Assembly (NCBI GenBank): GCA_036399695.1
Contig: DASWMP010000350.1
Span: 1 to 29,530 of the forward strand
Direction of reading: 5' to 3'
DNA length: 29,530 nucleotides
Source: DASVEE01 sp036399695
GTDB lineage: Bacteria > Acidobacteriota > Thermoanaerobaculia > Gp7-AA8
The notes under the pieces are model-generated. The model was not told the DNA's origin. It saw only the letters and a list, made by a program, of their open reading frames with translations, and did no database searches. Positions within the stretch are counted from its first letter, which is position 1, and every line of letters starts with the position of its first letter. Shown here piece after piece: positions 13,780 to 21,672 of the stretch. The translations under genes were made by a program, and so were the position numbers.

Positions 13780-15572
13780 TAGCGCAGCTCCACCTCGTCC
13801 ACCTGCAGAGCAAACGCGCCGGGCTGCGGGCCGCCCGCAAAGATGATGGTCATGATGTCCTTGCCATCGGTACCGAATGCTTTCCACGGCATCGTGACCT
13901 CGGTCCACTGCGGCCCGGCCACGAACGTGCGGCTCAGCGGCATCATGCCGCCGGCTCGGGTGAAGAGCATCACGCGGTAGGTCCTGCCGTCGCCTTTCGC
14001 ATAAAAGTGCAGCTCCGTCTTCGAGGACAGATTGGCCGGCTGCATCGGCGTGCTGGTGGGGGACCACATCGCTCCGTACCAGGCGTACGGGATCTTCGCG
14101 TCGATCGTGCCGTTGATGGCCAGCGACTTCGCCGTGCCGGCGGCGCCGCCGTCGGCGACGGTCACGGTGCCGGTGGATGCGCCTCCGGCGATGTCGTCCG
14201 CGGTCGCGGTCCAGGGAGTGCCGAACGCCGCGACGGGCGTCCCCGTCTCGAAGTTGCTGATCGCGCCACTGGCGAGATCCCGCGGCGGCGCGGCCACGGC
14301 GGCGGCTTCGGCGGCGACGTTCTTCGCCCACGCGGTGCGGTCGACCGGCACGCCTGCTTTCCAGATGCCGGCGATGTCGCGCGTGGCGGTGATGTCTTTC
14401 GTGGCGTCCCCGTTCACCAGCAGCAGGTCGGCGCGCAGCCCTTTGGCGATGCGGCCGCGATCGGCGAGACGGAACGCCTTCGCCGGCGCGCTCGTCGCGG
14501 CGCGGAGCGCCTCCACCGGCGTCAGCCCAGCGGCGACGAGCAGCTCGAGCTCGCGATGCAGCGCCGCACCATGCGCGGTGCCGGGGTTCGGGGCGTCGCT
14601 GCCGGCGAGGATCGGCACGTTGTTCTTCTGCAACTGACGCACGCTCGCCTCGGCGGCCGCGTACGTCGTGGCCGGACCCTTCGGCCGCGGCGGAAAGCCG
14701 TGCTCCAGCCGCATGCGCGTAGCCGCGTTCAGGTACGGTTTCAACCGCTCATCGTTGACGAGCGACGCGCCGCCGCCCGCGGGGCTGCTGAGGCTCTTGA
14801 GCACCACCAGCGTCGGAATGACGAACGCCTGATGCTGCGCGATGAAGGCGCCGAGCTCCGCGTCGGGCGCACGGTCGGCGAACAGGTGCACCAGCCCGTC
14901 CGCGCCGGCGCCGATGGCCGCACGCGCACCGGCGAGCGTGCCGATGTGCACCACCGCCAGCTTCTTCCGCTTGTGCGCGGCCTCGATGAGCGCGCGCATC
15001 GTCGGCTCGTCGAGCGTCGGGTAGCTGATCCCGTACGCCTTCCCATCGTCGTACACGATCTTGATCCAGTCCGATCCCTCGGCAAGGCGCGCGTCGACGA
15101 ACGCCTGCGCCTCGGCCGGCGTCGTGAGCGTGGGGATCGGGAATCCGTACTCCGTACCATGTCCCTTCGGCACCGTCGCCAGGATGCCGGCGGAGAAGAC
15201 GTCCGCCCGATGACCCGCTTTCCCCGCCGCCTGCTCCGCGCGCAGCGAAGCGGCGAAGTCGCTCAACGTGAATTGATCGAGCTCCGTCGTGACACCGAAC
15301 ATCAACGCTTCAACCGCCGCATCGCCGTAGACGTGCACGTGCGCGTCGATGAGACCCGGCAGCAGCGTCTTGCCCGCGGCGTCGATGCTCTGCGTCCCCT
15401 CCGGTACCTTCAGTTGCTTGCCGACGGCGGCGATCCTGCCGTCCTCCACCAGCACGTCCGTCGAAGCCAGCACCGCCGTGCCGTCGAACAGACGGGCATT
15501 GCGGAACACGACGCCCGCCTGGAGCGCGGGGCCGAACAACAGCGAGAGCAGGAGCAACAGTCTGATGAGCAT
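13779..15572 (-). CDS. Exported amidohydrolase with C-terminal CIA30-like domain
   Basis: 597 residues from ATG 15572. The N-terminal MLIRLLLLLSLLFGPALQA is a signal peptide, so the enzyme acts outside the cytoplasm. Residues about 20-400 form a metal-dependent amidohydrolase: LIDAHVHVYGD (HxH metal ligands), DWIKIVYDDG (candidate bridging Lys), VVHIGT and LVHLFAD (His ligands), and ILAGSDAPN (catalytic Asp). Imidazolonepropionase-, prolidase- and peptidase-type members share this layout; the substrate is unknown. Residues about 430-597 (ISNFETGTPVAAFG ... LQVDEVEL) look like a beta-sandwich of the CIA30/galactose-binding type, probably a binding module. An earlier in-frame start at 15608 would spoil the signal peptide. 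It is monocistronic. Confidence 0.8.
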   Translation of the reverse strand: MLIRLLLLLSLLFGPALQAGVVFRNARLFDGTAVLASTDVLVEDGRIAAVGKQLKVPEGTQSIDAAGKTLLPGLIDAHVHVYGDAAVEALMFGVTTELDQFTLSDFAASLRAEQAAGKAGHRADVFSAGILATVPKGHGTEYGFPIPTLTTPAEAQAFVDARLAEGSDWIKIVYDDGKAYGISYPTLDEPTMRALIEAAHKRKKLAVVHIGTLAGARAAIGAGADGLVHLFADRAPDAELGAFIAQHQAFVIPTLVVLKSLSSPAGGGASLVNDERLKPYLNAATRMRLEHGFPPRPKGPATTYAAAEASVRQLQKNNVPILAGSDAPNPGTAHGAALHRELELLVAAGLTPVEALRAATSAPAKAFRLADRGRIAKGLRADLLLVNGDATKDITATRDIAGIWKAGVPVDRTAWAKNVAAEAAAVAAPPRDLASGAISNFETGTPVAAFGTPWTATADDIAGGASTGTVTVADGGAAGTAKSLAINGTIDAKIPYAWYGAMWSPTSTPMQPANLSSKTELHFYAKGDGRTYRVMLFTRAGGMMPLSRTFVAGPQWTEVTMPWKAFGTDGKDIMTIIFAGGPQPGAFALQVDEVELR

Positions 15573-15717
15573 GCGCACACAGTAAGCCGCCGCTCGCGCC
15601 GCGCCCACTGCCGCGCGTCATCCCGCCAGCATGACGTTTGTAACGTGCGTACCGAAAGATCTCCTAAAGGACATTGCCCGCACTCGGGGGAGCGCGCACA
15701 TTGAGAACGTAGACTCC

Positions 15718-16269
15718 ATGTCAACGCTCTTCGTCGTCACCTTCCTCACCGGTCTGGGCCTCAGCGGCGTCACGTTCCTCTCGGGCTTTCACGGGCGCCA
15801 CGTTCACCTGCCGAAGATGTTCCGGCACGGCGGCAAGACGAAGGCGCCGGCGGTGAACCTCGCCGCGATCACGGCGTTCCTGGTCTGGTTCGGCGGCGGC
15901 GGGCTGCTCCTCGAGCAGGCTACCGACACAGCACCGCTCCTCGGCGGCGGCGCAATCGCCATCGGCTCTCTCGGCGGCGCGCTGATCAACCGGCTCCTCG
16001 GGGCGCTGATGCGCCAGGAGCACACCGCCGAGCGGCTCACCATCATCGGCACCATCGGCCGGCTCACCGTCCCCATCCGCGCCGGCAACGGCACCGGGGA
16101 GCTGGTCTTCACGCATCAGGGGACGCGCCAGGTGCGCGCCGCCCGCAGCGACTGCGGCCGCGCGCTCGGCAAGGGCGTCGAAGTCGTCGTCACCCGTTAT
16201 GAAAAAGGCATCGCCTACGTAGCGACGTGGGCAGAGCTTCCGGCAGTACCGGAAGATCAGGAGGAGTGA
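15718..16269 (+). CDS. NfeD-like membrane protein, flotillin partner
   Basis: 183 residues from ATG 15718. There are three hydrophobic segments (about 2-18, 45-65, 72-92) followed by a soluble C-terminal beta domain (GTIGRLTVPIRAGNGTGELVF ... AYVATWAEL), the OB-like fold of NfeD/YqiJ proteins. It ends 6 bp before the flotillin gene, the usual genomic arrangement, and the two are thought to organise membrane microdomains together. It lacks the ClpP-like protease domain of long NfeD forms. The longer frame to 15631 was not used because membrane-domain similarity starts at MSTLFVV. No confident promoter was found in 15573-15717. Confidence 0.75.
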   Translation: MSTLFVVTFLTGLGLSGVTFLSGFHGRHVHLPKMFRHGGKTKAPAVNLAAITAFLVWFGGGGLLLEQATDTAPLLGGGAIAIGSLGGALINRLLGALMRQEHTAERLTIIGTIGRLTVPIRAGNGTGELVFTHQGTRQVRAARSDCGRALGKGVEVVVTRYEKGIAYVATWAELPAVPEDQEE

Positions 16270-16275
16270 AAGGTC

Positions 16276-17685
16276 ATGTTCGGGCTATCGAGTCTTTCGT
16301 TTTGGCTGGTGGTGAGCGGTATGGTCGTGGCGACGCTGATGATCGGGTTCGCGATCGCGGCGCAGATGTTCCGCAAAGTCGGGCCGAACGAAGCGTTCAT
16401 CGTTTACGGCATGGGCGGCACGAAAGTGGTGAAAGGCGGCGGCACGCTGATCTTTCCGATGATCCACAGTTGCAAGACGCTGTCGCTGGAGCTGATGTCG
16501 TTCGACGTCGCGCCGACCAAGGACCTCTACACGAAACAGGGCGTGGCCGTGACGGTCGAAGCGGTCGCGCAGCTCAAGGTGAAGAGCGACCAGGAGTCGA
16601 TCCTCACGGCCGCCGAGCAGTTCCTGTCGAAGAACGCCACGCAGCGTGAAGGCCTCATCCGTCTGGTGATGGAAGGGCATCTGCGCGGCATCATCGGCCA
16701 GCTCGCCGTCGAGGAGATCGTCAAGGAGCCGGAGATGGTCGCCGACCGGATGCGCGCCACCTGCGCCGACGACATGAACAAGATGGGGCTGGACGTCGTC
16801 TCCTTCACGATCAAGGAAGTCCGGGACCGCAACGAGTACATCGAGAACATGGGCCGGCCGGACATCGCCCGCATGAAGATGCTGGCCGACATCGCCGCCG
16901 CGGAAGCGGAGCGCGACACGGCCATCAAACGGGCCGAGGCGTTGCGTGAGTCGGCCATCAAACGGGCGGAGGCGGACCAGCAGCGGGTGCTCGCGGAGAC
17001 ACTGTCGCTGGCCGCGCAGGCGGAAGCGCAGAACGACCTCGACGTGAAGAGGGCGCAGCTCAAGGCCACGACCAAGCGTGAAGAAGCGCAGGCCGACAAG
17101 GCGTACGAGATCCAGACGAAGGTGATGGAACAGCAGGTCGTCGCCGAGTCGGTGCGCGTCCAGCAGGTCGAGAAACAGGCCCAGATCAAAGTCCAGGAGG
17201 CCGAGATCCTGCGTCACGAAAACGAGCTGATCGCGACGGTGCTGAAGGGCGCCGAGATCGAGCGCAAACGGATCGAGATGCTCGCCGCCGCCGAGAGCCA
17301 GAGGATGATCCTCGAAGCCGAAGGGCGCTCACAGTCGGTGCGCGTGGAAGGTGAAGCGGAAGCGGCGATCATCTTCCTCAAGGGGGAAGCGGAAGCGAAG
17401 GCGATGAACGTCAAAGCGGAGGCCTATCAGGAGTGGAACGAGGCGGCGGTCGTCGACAAGCTGATCTCCTCGATGCCGGAGATGGTCCGGGCCATGGCCG
17501 CCCCGCTGTCGCAGATCGACAAGATCACGATCGTCTCGACCGGAGACGGCGCCGCCGCCGGCGCGAACAAGATCACAGGCGATCTGACGGCCATTGCCGC
17601 GCAGGTGCCGGCGCTGTTCGAGGCCCTCTCGGGAATGCAGATGAGCGAGCTGCTCTCGAAGGTGAAGAGGATCGGGGCGGCGTAG
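16276..17685 (+). CDS. Flotillin-family protein (SPFH domain)
   Basis: 469 residues. An N-terminal membrane anchor (about residues 7-30) precedes the SPFH/band-7 domain (VGPNEAFIVYG ... DVVSFTIKEVRD, about 35-190). Then comes a long Ala/Glu-rich coiled coil (about 195-380) with heptad-like duplications such as two successive AIKRAEA units and repeated E-A-E motifs. The C-terminus (SSMPEMVRAMAAPLSQIDKITIV) is the conserved flotillin oligomerisation end. Flotillins scaffold functional membrane microdomains. An AGGAGG Shine-Dalgarno lies in the end of the NfeD-like gene, whose stop is 6 bp upstream, so the two form an operon. Length is typical for the YqiK/FloT group. Confidence 0.92.
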   Translation: MFGLSSLSFWLVVSGMVVATLMIGFAIAAQMFRKVGPNEAFIVYGMGGTKVVKGGGTLIFPMIHSCKTLSLELMSFDVAPTKDLYTKQGVAVTVEAVAQLKVKSDQESILTAAEQFLSKNATQREGLIRLVMEGHLRGIIGQLAVEEIVKEPEMVADRMRATCADDMNKMGLDVVSFTIKEVRDRNEYIENMGRPDIARMKMLADIAAAEAERDTAIKRAEALRESAIKRAEADQQRVLAETLSLAAQAEAQNDLDVKRAQLKATTKREEAQADKAYEIQTKVMEQQVVAESVRVQQVEKQAQIKVQEAEILRHENELIATVLKGAEIERKRIEMLAAAESQRMILEAEGRSQSVRVEGEAEAAIIFLKGEAEAKAMNVKAEAYQEWNEAAVVDKLISSMPEMVRAMAAPLSQIDKITIVSTGDGAAAGANKITGDLTAIAAQVPALFEALSGMQMSELLSKVKRIGAA

Positions 17686-17695
17686 AGTCGATTAG

Positions 17696-17885
17696 TTGGC
17701 AGTTGGCAGTTGGCAGTTGGCGGAGGCACGGAGCGCCCGTGCCCCGTCGTCCGCCGGCGGCACTCACGATCGGCGATCGCCCGGCCCCCGCCACTTCCAC
17801 TGCCAACCGCCAACCGCCAACCGCCAACCGCCAACTGCCAACCGCCAACCGCCAACTGCCAACCGCCAACTGCCAACCGCCAACT
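17696..17885. repeat. Inverted heptamer tandem repeats (TTGGCRG / GCCAACY)
   Basis: Four heptamers TTGGCAG/TTGGCGG (17696-17723) begin 11 bp after the flotillin stop. After a 78-bp spacer, twelve heptamers GCCAACC or GCCAACT (17802-17885) follow in the opposite orientation. The two blocks could fold into one large hairpin. The spacer has no gene I can support. The remaining 65 bp before lepB has no clear promoter or ribosome site. Confidence 0.9.
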
Positions 17886-17950
17886 CGTCCCTCGCCCAAC
17901 CCCGCCCGGGAACAGGTTCAGCCCCGTCCGCGTTGCACGCCAACGTCACC

Positions 17951-18616
17951 ATGGCTGTCGACAAGAAAAAGGTCTTCAACGAGATCAAGATCTTCCTGCT
18001 GATGATTCTCATCGTCAGCTCGCTCCGCTCGGCGCTGGCCGACTGGAACGACGTCCCGACCGGATCGATGAAGCCGACGATCCAGGAAGGGGACCGGGTG
18101 GTCGTCAACAAGCTCGCTTACGACCTGAAGATCCCGTTCACCACCGTGAAGATCTTCGGCTGGGACGACCCGGAGCGGGGGGACATCGTCGTCCTCTTCT
18201 CCCCGGTCGACGGCACGCGGCTCGTGAAGCGTGTCGTGGCGGTGCCGGGTGACGAGGTGGCGATGGCCGAGAACCAGCTCTTCGTCAACGGCCAGCCGGC
18301 CAGGCAGACGGAGCCGGTGGAGATCGACGACAACGACGGCGTGGCCTACGTCGCCAGCGAGATGCTCGGCTCGCACCTGCACAAAGTGATGCTGACGCCG
18401 CAGTTGCCGGCTGTCCGCTCGTTCGCCCCGACGAAGGTGCCGCCGGGCAATTACTTCGTCCTGGGCGACAACCGCGACAACAGCAACGACAGCCGGTTCA
18501 TCGGCTTCATCGAGCGGCGCCGCATCGTCGGCAAAGCGACGGCCGTGGCCTTTTCGCTCGACCGTTCGCGCTGGTTCGCCCCCCGCTTCAACCGCTTCTT
18601 CACCGGTCTGGATTAG
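17951..18616 (+). CDS. lepB: Signal peptidase I
   Basis: 221 residues from ATG 17951. It removes signal peptides from exported proteins at the outer face of the cytoplasmic membrane. A single N-terminal membrane anchor (about 11-30, IKIFLLMILIVSSLRSALA) is followed by the catalytic Ser39 in VPTGSMKPTI, then the general-base Lys93 in RLVKRVVAVPGD, and the box E motif FVLGDNRDNSNDSR. The Ser-Lys dyad is complete. Frames extending upstream run through heptamer repeats and were rejected, although no Shine-Dalgarno marks this ATG. It is compact, lacking the large second domain insert of the E. coli enzyme. The exported rhodanese gene follows 45 bp later. Confidence 0.93.
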   Translation: MAVDKKKVFNEIKIFLLMILIVSSLRSALADWNDVPTGSMKPTIQEGDRVVVNKLAYDLKIPFTTVKIFGWDDPERGDIVVLFSPVDGTRLVKRVVAVPGDEVAMAENQLFVNGQPARQTEPVEIDDNDGVAYVASEMLGSHLHKVMLTPQLPAVRSFAPTKVPPGNYFVLGDNRDNSNDSRFIGFIERRRIVGKATAVAFSLDRSRWFAPRFNRFFTGLD

Positions 18617-18661
18617 GAATTCAGACTGCTACCAATCTGAAACATGGAGGCCTTTCCCCTG

Positions 18662-19153
18662 ATGCGTAAAGCAGCCGTTTTGATGATGTCGAGCGTTCTC
18701 GTTGCCGCTGTGGCGGGTGCGCAGATGAAGGTGACGCAGACCGCGCCGGCCACCGGCACGACGACCAAGCAGAGCACCGCCACGCCGATGCAGACGCAGC
18801 AGACGGAAGAGCAGCAGCTCGCCGCCGCCAAGCGCATCGACCGCAACGAAGCGCAGAAGCTCGTCAAGGCCGGCAAGGCCGTCTTCGTCGACGTCCGCTC
18901 GAAAGCTTCGTTCGACAAGGGCCACCTGCCCGGCGCCGTGAACATCCCCCTCAGCATCATGCGCGCGAACATGGTCTCGGCCATCCGCCAGATCCCCCCG
19001 GGGAAGATGGTCATCACCTACTGCGCCTGCATCGAGGAGCACACCGCCGCCATCGCCGTCCTGGACATGAACCGCACCGGCTTCAAGAACGCCGCCGCCC
19101 TCAAAGGCGGCTGGAACGAGTGGCTCGCGGCGAAGATGCCGATCGAGAGGTAG
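18662..19153 (+). CDS. Exported rhodanese-domain protein
   Basis: 163 residues from ATG 18662 (MRKAAVLMMSSVLVAAVAGA), a signal peptide with probable cleavage after AGA. A Thr/Gln-rich linker (about residues 22-52) leads to a single rhodanese domain: RIDRNEAQKLVKAGKAVFV, VDVRSKASFDKGHLPGA, and the active loop TYCACIEEHTAA. The first loop Cys is the presumed sulfur carrier; the second Cys two residues on is unusual relative to the standard CxxGxR loop but is seen in some exported rhodaneses. It probably acts in the periplasm on reactive sulfur. GGAGG lies 10 nt before the chosen start; an ATG at 18644 has no ribosome site. A strong terminator follows. Confidence 0.8.
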   Translation: MRKAAVLMMSSVLVAAVAGAQMKVTQTAPATGTTTKQSTATPMQTQQTEEQQLAAAKRIDRNEAQKLVKAGKAVFVDVRSKASFDKGHLPGAVNIPLSIMRANMVSAIRQIPPGKMVITYCACIEEHTAAIAVLDMNRTGFKNAAALKGGWNEWLAAKMPIER

Positions 19154-19173
19154 CGCGCTCGCTGCGCTCGCGG

Positions 19174-19201
19174 AAAAGCCCGGCTGGTGCCGGGCTTTTT
19201 T
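19174..19201 (+). terminator. Rho-independent terminator after the rhodanese gene
   Basis: AAAAGCCCGGC-TGGT-GCCGGGCTTTTTT is a perfect GC-rich stem with a tetraloop and a run of six T. It ends the lepB-rhodanese unit and separates it from eno. Confidence 0.92.
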
Positions 19202-19281
19202 GGTTTTTGGTTTTGGTTCAACCAACAACCAACAACCAACAACCGAAAACCAACAACGCGGCGCGCGCGCTGCGCGCGCCG
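19201..19281. repeat. AACCAAC heptamer repeat with GCGCGC tail
   Basis: GGTTTTTGGTTTTGGTT is followed by a perfect AACCAAC run with 7-bp period (19220-19243), then GAAAACCAACAAC and an alternating GCGCGCGCGCTGCGCGCGC tail that abuts the eno -10 box. The same heptamer-plus-CGCGCGCTGCGCGC composite occurs twice at 27728-27863. Confidence 0.8.
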
Positions 19282-19282
19282 C

Positions 19283-19288
19283 TATAAT
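19283..19288 (+). promoter_or_regulatory. eno: -10 box of eno, probably leaderless
   Basis: A perfect TATAAT lies only 8 nt upstream of ATG 19297. Transcription starting 6-9 nt after it would begin at or next to the start codon. There is no Shine-Dalgarno and no recognisable -35 in the GCGC tract. Confidence 0.55.
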
Positions 19289-19296
19289 CCGCCCCC

Positions 19297-20568
19297 ATGT
19301 TCAAGATCGTCGAAATCTTCGCTCGCGAGATCCTCGACTCTCGCGGTAATCCCACCATCGAAGTCGATTGCCTCCTCGAGTCGGGGGCGCTGGGCCGGGC
19401 GGCGGTGCCGTCCGGGGCGTCGACCGGCTCGCGTGAAGCGCTGGAGCTCCGCGACGGCGACAAGAAGCGCTATCTCGGCAAAGGCGTGCGCAACGCCGTC
19501 GACAACGTCGAGATCATCGCCCGCGAAGTGCAGGAGATGGACGCGCGCGAGCAGGCCATGATCGATCTGGTCATGAAGCAGATCGACGGCACGGAGAACA
19601 AGGCCAACCTCGGCGCGAACGCCATGCTCGGCGTCTCGCTGGCCGTCGCCCGCGCCGCCGCCGAAGCGGCCGGCCTCCCGCTTTTCCTCTACCTCGGCGG
19701 TGCCGGCGCGCGCACGCTCCCCGTCCCGATGATGAACGTCATCAACGGCGGCGCCCACGCCGACAACAACCTCGACGTCCAGGAGTTCATGATCATCCCG
19801 GCCGGCTTCGACACGTTCAGCGACGCCCTCCGCGCCGGCGTCGAGACGTTCCACCACCTCAAGAAGACGCTGCACGACCGCAAGCTCACGACGGCCGTCG
19901 GCGACGAAGGGGGCTTCGCCCCCGACCTCAAGTCGAACGCCGAAGCGCTCGACCTCATCCTCGAGGCCATCAAGAAGGCGGGCTACAAAGCGGGGGAGGA
20001 GATCTACCTCGGCCTCGACGTCGCCGCCTCCGAGTTCCACGAGAAGAACCACTACAACTTCGAAGGCGGCAAGTCGTCGAGCGACGACATGGTCAAGTAC
20101 TACGAGCAGCTCGCCGCCAAGTACCCGATCATCTCCATTGAAGACGGCATGGGCGAAGGGGACTGGGACGGCTGGGAAGCGCTCACGAAGTCGCTCGGCG
20201 CGCGCATGCAGCTCGTCGGCGACGACCTGTTCGTCACCAATCCGCAGATCTTCACCAAAGGCATCGAGCGCGGCATCGCCAACGCCATCCTCATCAAGGT
20301 CAACCAGATCGGCACGCTCACCGAGACGCTGGAAGCGATCGAGGTGGGCAAGCGCGCCGGCTACCGCTCGATCATCTCCCACCGCTCCGGCGAGACCGAA
20401 GACTCGACCATCGCCGATCTGGCCGTGGCTACGAACGCCGGCCAGATCAAGACCGGCTCCGCCTCCCGCAGCGACCGCATGGCCAAGTACAACCAGCTCC
20501 TCCGCATCGAAGAAGAGCTCGGCGACGCCGCCCTCTACGCCGGCAAGGACATCTTCAAAGCGCTGTGA
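19297..20568 (+). CDS. eno: Enolase (phosphopyruvate hydratase)
   Basis: 423 residues, normal length. It interconverts 2-phosphoglycerate and phosphoenolpyruvate in glycolysis/gluconeogenesis in the cytosol. Conserved blocks are all present: EILDSRGNPTIEVD near the N-terminus, PSGASTGSREALELRDGD, NVINGGAHADNNLDVQEFM, VGDEGGFAPDL with the catalytic Glu, the Mg ligands in LGLDVAASEF, SIEDGM and GDDLFVTN, the catalytic Lys in LIKVNQIGTLTET, and SHRSGETEDS. ATG 19297 fits the family N-terminus exactly. The gene overlaps nth by four bases (GTGA), an unusual operon partner. Confidence 0.98.
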   Translation: MFKIVEIFAREILDSRGNPTIEVDCLLESGALGRAAVPSGASTGSREALELRDGDKKRYLGKGVRNAVDNVEIIAREVQEMDAREQAMIDLVMKQIDGTENKANLGANAMLGVSLAVARAAAEAAGLPLFLYLGGAGARTLPVPMMNVINGGAHADNNLDVQEFMIIPAGFDTFSDALRAGVETFHHLKKTLHDRKLTTAVGDEGGFAPDLKSNAEALDLILEAIKKAGYKAGEEIYLGLDVAASEFHEKNHYNFEGGKSSSDDMVKYYEQLAAKYPIISIEDGMGEGDWDGWEALTKSLGARMQLVGDDLFVTNPQIFTKGIERGIANAILIKVNQIGTLTETLEAIEVGKRAGYRSIISHRSGETEDSTIADLAVATNAGQIKTGSASRSDRMAKYNQLLRIEEELGDAALYAGKDIFKAL

Positions 20569-21287
20569 CGGATAAGAAGCGCGTCCGCAAGATCCTCGAT
20601 CGCCTCCGGGAGATGTACCCGGAGGCGAAGATCGCGCTCGATTTCACGAACCCCTTCGAGCTGCTGATCGCCACGATCCTCGCCGCGCAGTCGACCGACG
20701 TGCGGGTGAACATCGTCACCAAGTCCCTCTTCCGCAAGTACCCCGGCCCGCAGGCCTTCGCCGAAGCCTCACAGGTGGAGATGGAGACGGCGGTCAAGCA
20801 GACCGGCTTCTTCCGCAACAAAGCCAAAGCCGTGATCGCCTGCTCGCAAGCCATCATGGAGCGCCACGGCGGCCAGGTCCCGGCGTCGATGGACGACCTG
20901 ACGGCGCTGCCGGGCGTGGGCCGCAAGACCGCCAACGTGGTGCTGTCGAACGCCTTCGAGCAGCCCGTCGGGATCGTGGTCGACACCCACGTCACCCGCC
21001 TCTCCGCCCGCCTCGGCCTGACGGCCAACGCCGACCCGGTGAAGATCGAAGAAGACCTGATGCCGCTGATCCCGCGCGACGAGTGGACGTCATTCGCGAA
21101 CCGGATCATCTACCACGGCCGCCAGATCTGCATCGCCCGGAAGCCCAAGTGCCCCGAGTGCCGCCTGAATGACGTCTGCCCGAGTGCGGAGCTGCCTCAG
21201 GCGGTGCCCAAGGGCAAGGCCAAGATGGCCAAAGCGCCGACCAAGCCGGCCGCCAAGCCGCGAGCGCGAAAAGCGGGAGCACGATAG
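20565..21287 (+). CDS. nth: Endonuclease III (DNA glycosylase/AP lyase)
   Basis: 240 residues from GTG 20565, overlapping the eno TGA. It excises oxidised pyrimidines in base-excision repair. The helix-hairpin-helix LPGVGRKTANVVL carries the catalytic Lys and GIVVDTHVTRL the catalytic Asp. The four [4Fe-4S] cysteines follow the C-x6-C-x2-C-x5-C spacing (CIARKPKCPECRLNDVC). After the cluster there is a non-family tail of about 30 residues rich in Lys, Ala and Pro (KGKAKMAKAPTKPAAKPRAR), probably disordered and DNA-binding. Translational coupling to enolase should give it a steady low expression. Confidence 0.96.
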   Translation: MTDKKRVRKILDRLREMYPEAKIALDFTNPFELLIATILAAQSTDVRVNIVTKSLFRKYPGPQAFAEASQVEMETAVKQTGFFRNKAKAVIACSQAIMERHGGQVPASMDDLTALPGVGRKTANVVLSNAFEQPVGIVVDTHVTRLSARLGLTANADPVKIEEDLMPLIPRDEWTSFANRIIYHGRQICIARKPKCPECRLNDVCPSAELPQAVPKGKAKMAKAPTKPAAKPRARKAGAR

Positions 21288-21668
21288 GACCGATAGGACA
21301 GATCGGACCTATGGGATTCATAGGGAAGGCCTGACCCTATAAGTCTTGGGAAAGGCCTGACCCCATGGTTACATGGGAAAGGCTGACCCCTAAGTTCACG
21401 GTGAGCCGGACAGGCAAGAGTGCCTGTCCCACAGTTCATTCTCCGGCTTCTGTGACCTACGGGACTCATGGAAAGGCCTGACCCCAAAGTCCATGGCCCA
21501 AAGTTCACGGGAAAGGCCTGACCCCAAAGTCCACGGTGGAGCCGGACAGGCAAGAGTGCCTGTCCCACATTTTCATCCTCCGGCTTCTGTGGGACAGACA
21601 CTCCTGTCTCTCCGCCCCCGGTTCTCATAGGTCCTATAGGTCCCATCTGTCACATAGGTCCCGCGTCC
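21283..21668. repeat. Intergenic repeat cluster (nonamers, GGCCTGACCCC units, REP palindromes)
   Basis: There is no gene in this roughly 385-bp gap. It contains: nonamer repeats GATAGGACC-type at 21283-21312 and, inverted, CATAGGTCC-type at about 21627-21662; five copies of GGGAAAGGCCTGACCCC or close variants (21322-21338, 21348-21364, 21375-21390, 21470-21485, 21509-21525); two near-identical 55-bp REP units (21401-21454, 21536-21591); and a partial third palindrome (GGACAGACACTCCTGTCTC). The layout resembles non-autonomous elements that depend on IS200-like/RAYT transposases encoded elsewhere. Confidence 0.85.
21401..21591. repeat. Two direct copies of a 55-bp REP unit
   Basis: Units at 21401-21454 and 21536-21591 both read GAGCCGGACAGGCAAGAGTG, then CCTGTCCCACA and end CTCCGGCTTCTGTG. 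Each has an inner hairpin GGACAGGC-aagagt-GCCTGTCC and outer arms GAGCCGGA and TCCGGCTTC. Confidence 0.85.
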
Positions 21669-21672
21669 CCCC

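Noticed and set aside
17802..17885. CRISPR-like array
   Set aside because: Units are 7 bp with no spacers; it is a heptamer tandem repeat.
21288..21672. Insertion sequence with transposase after nth
   Set aside because: Repeats are present but no frame of useful length resembles a transposase; treated as a non-autonomous repeat cluster.
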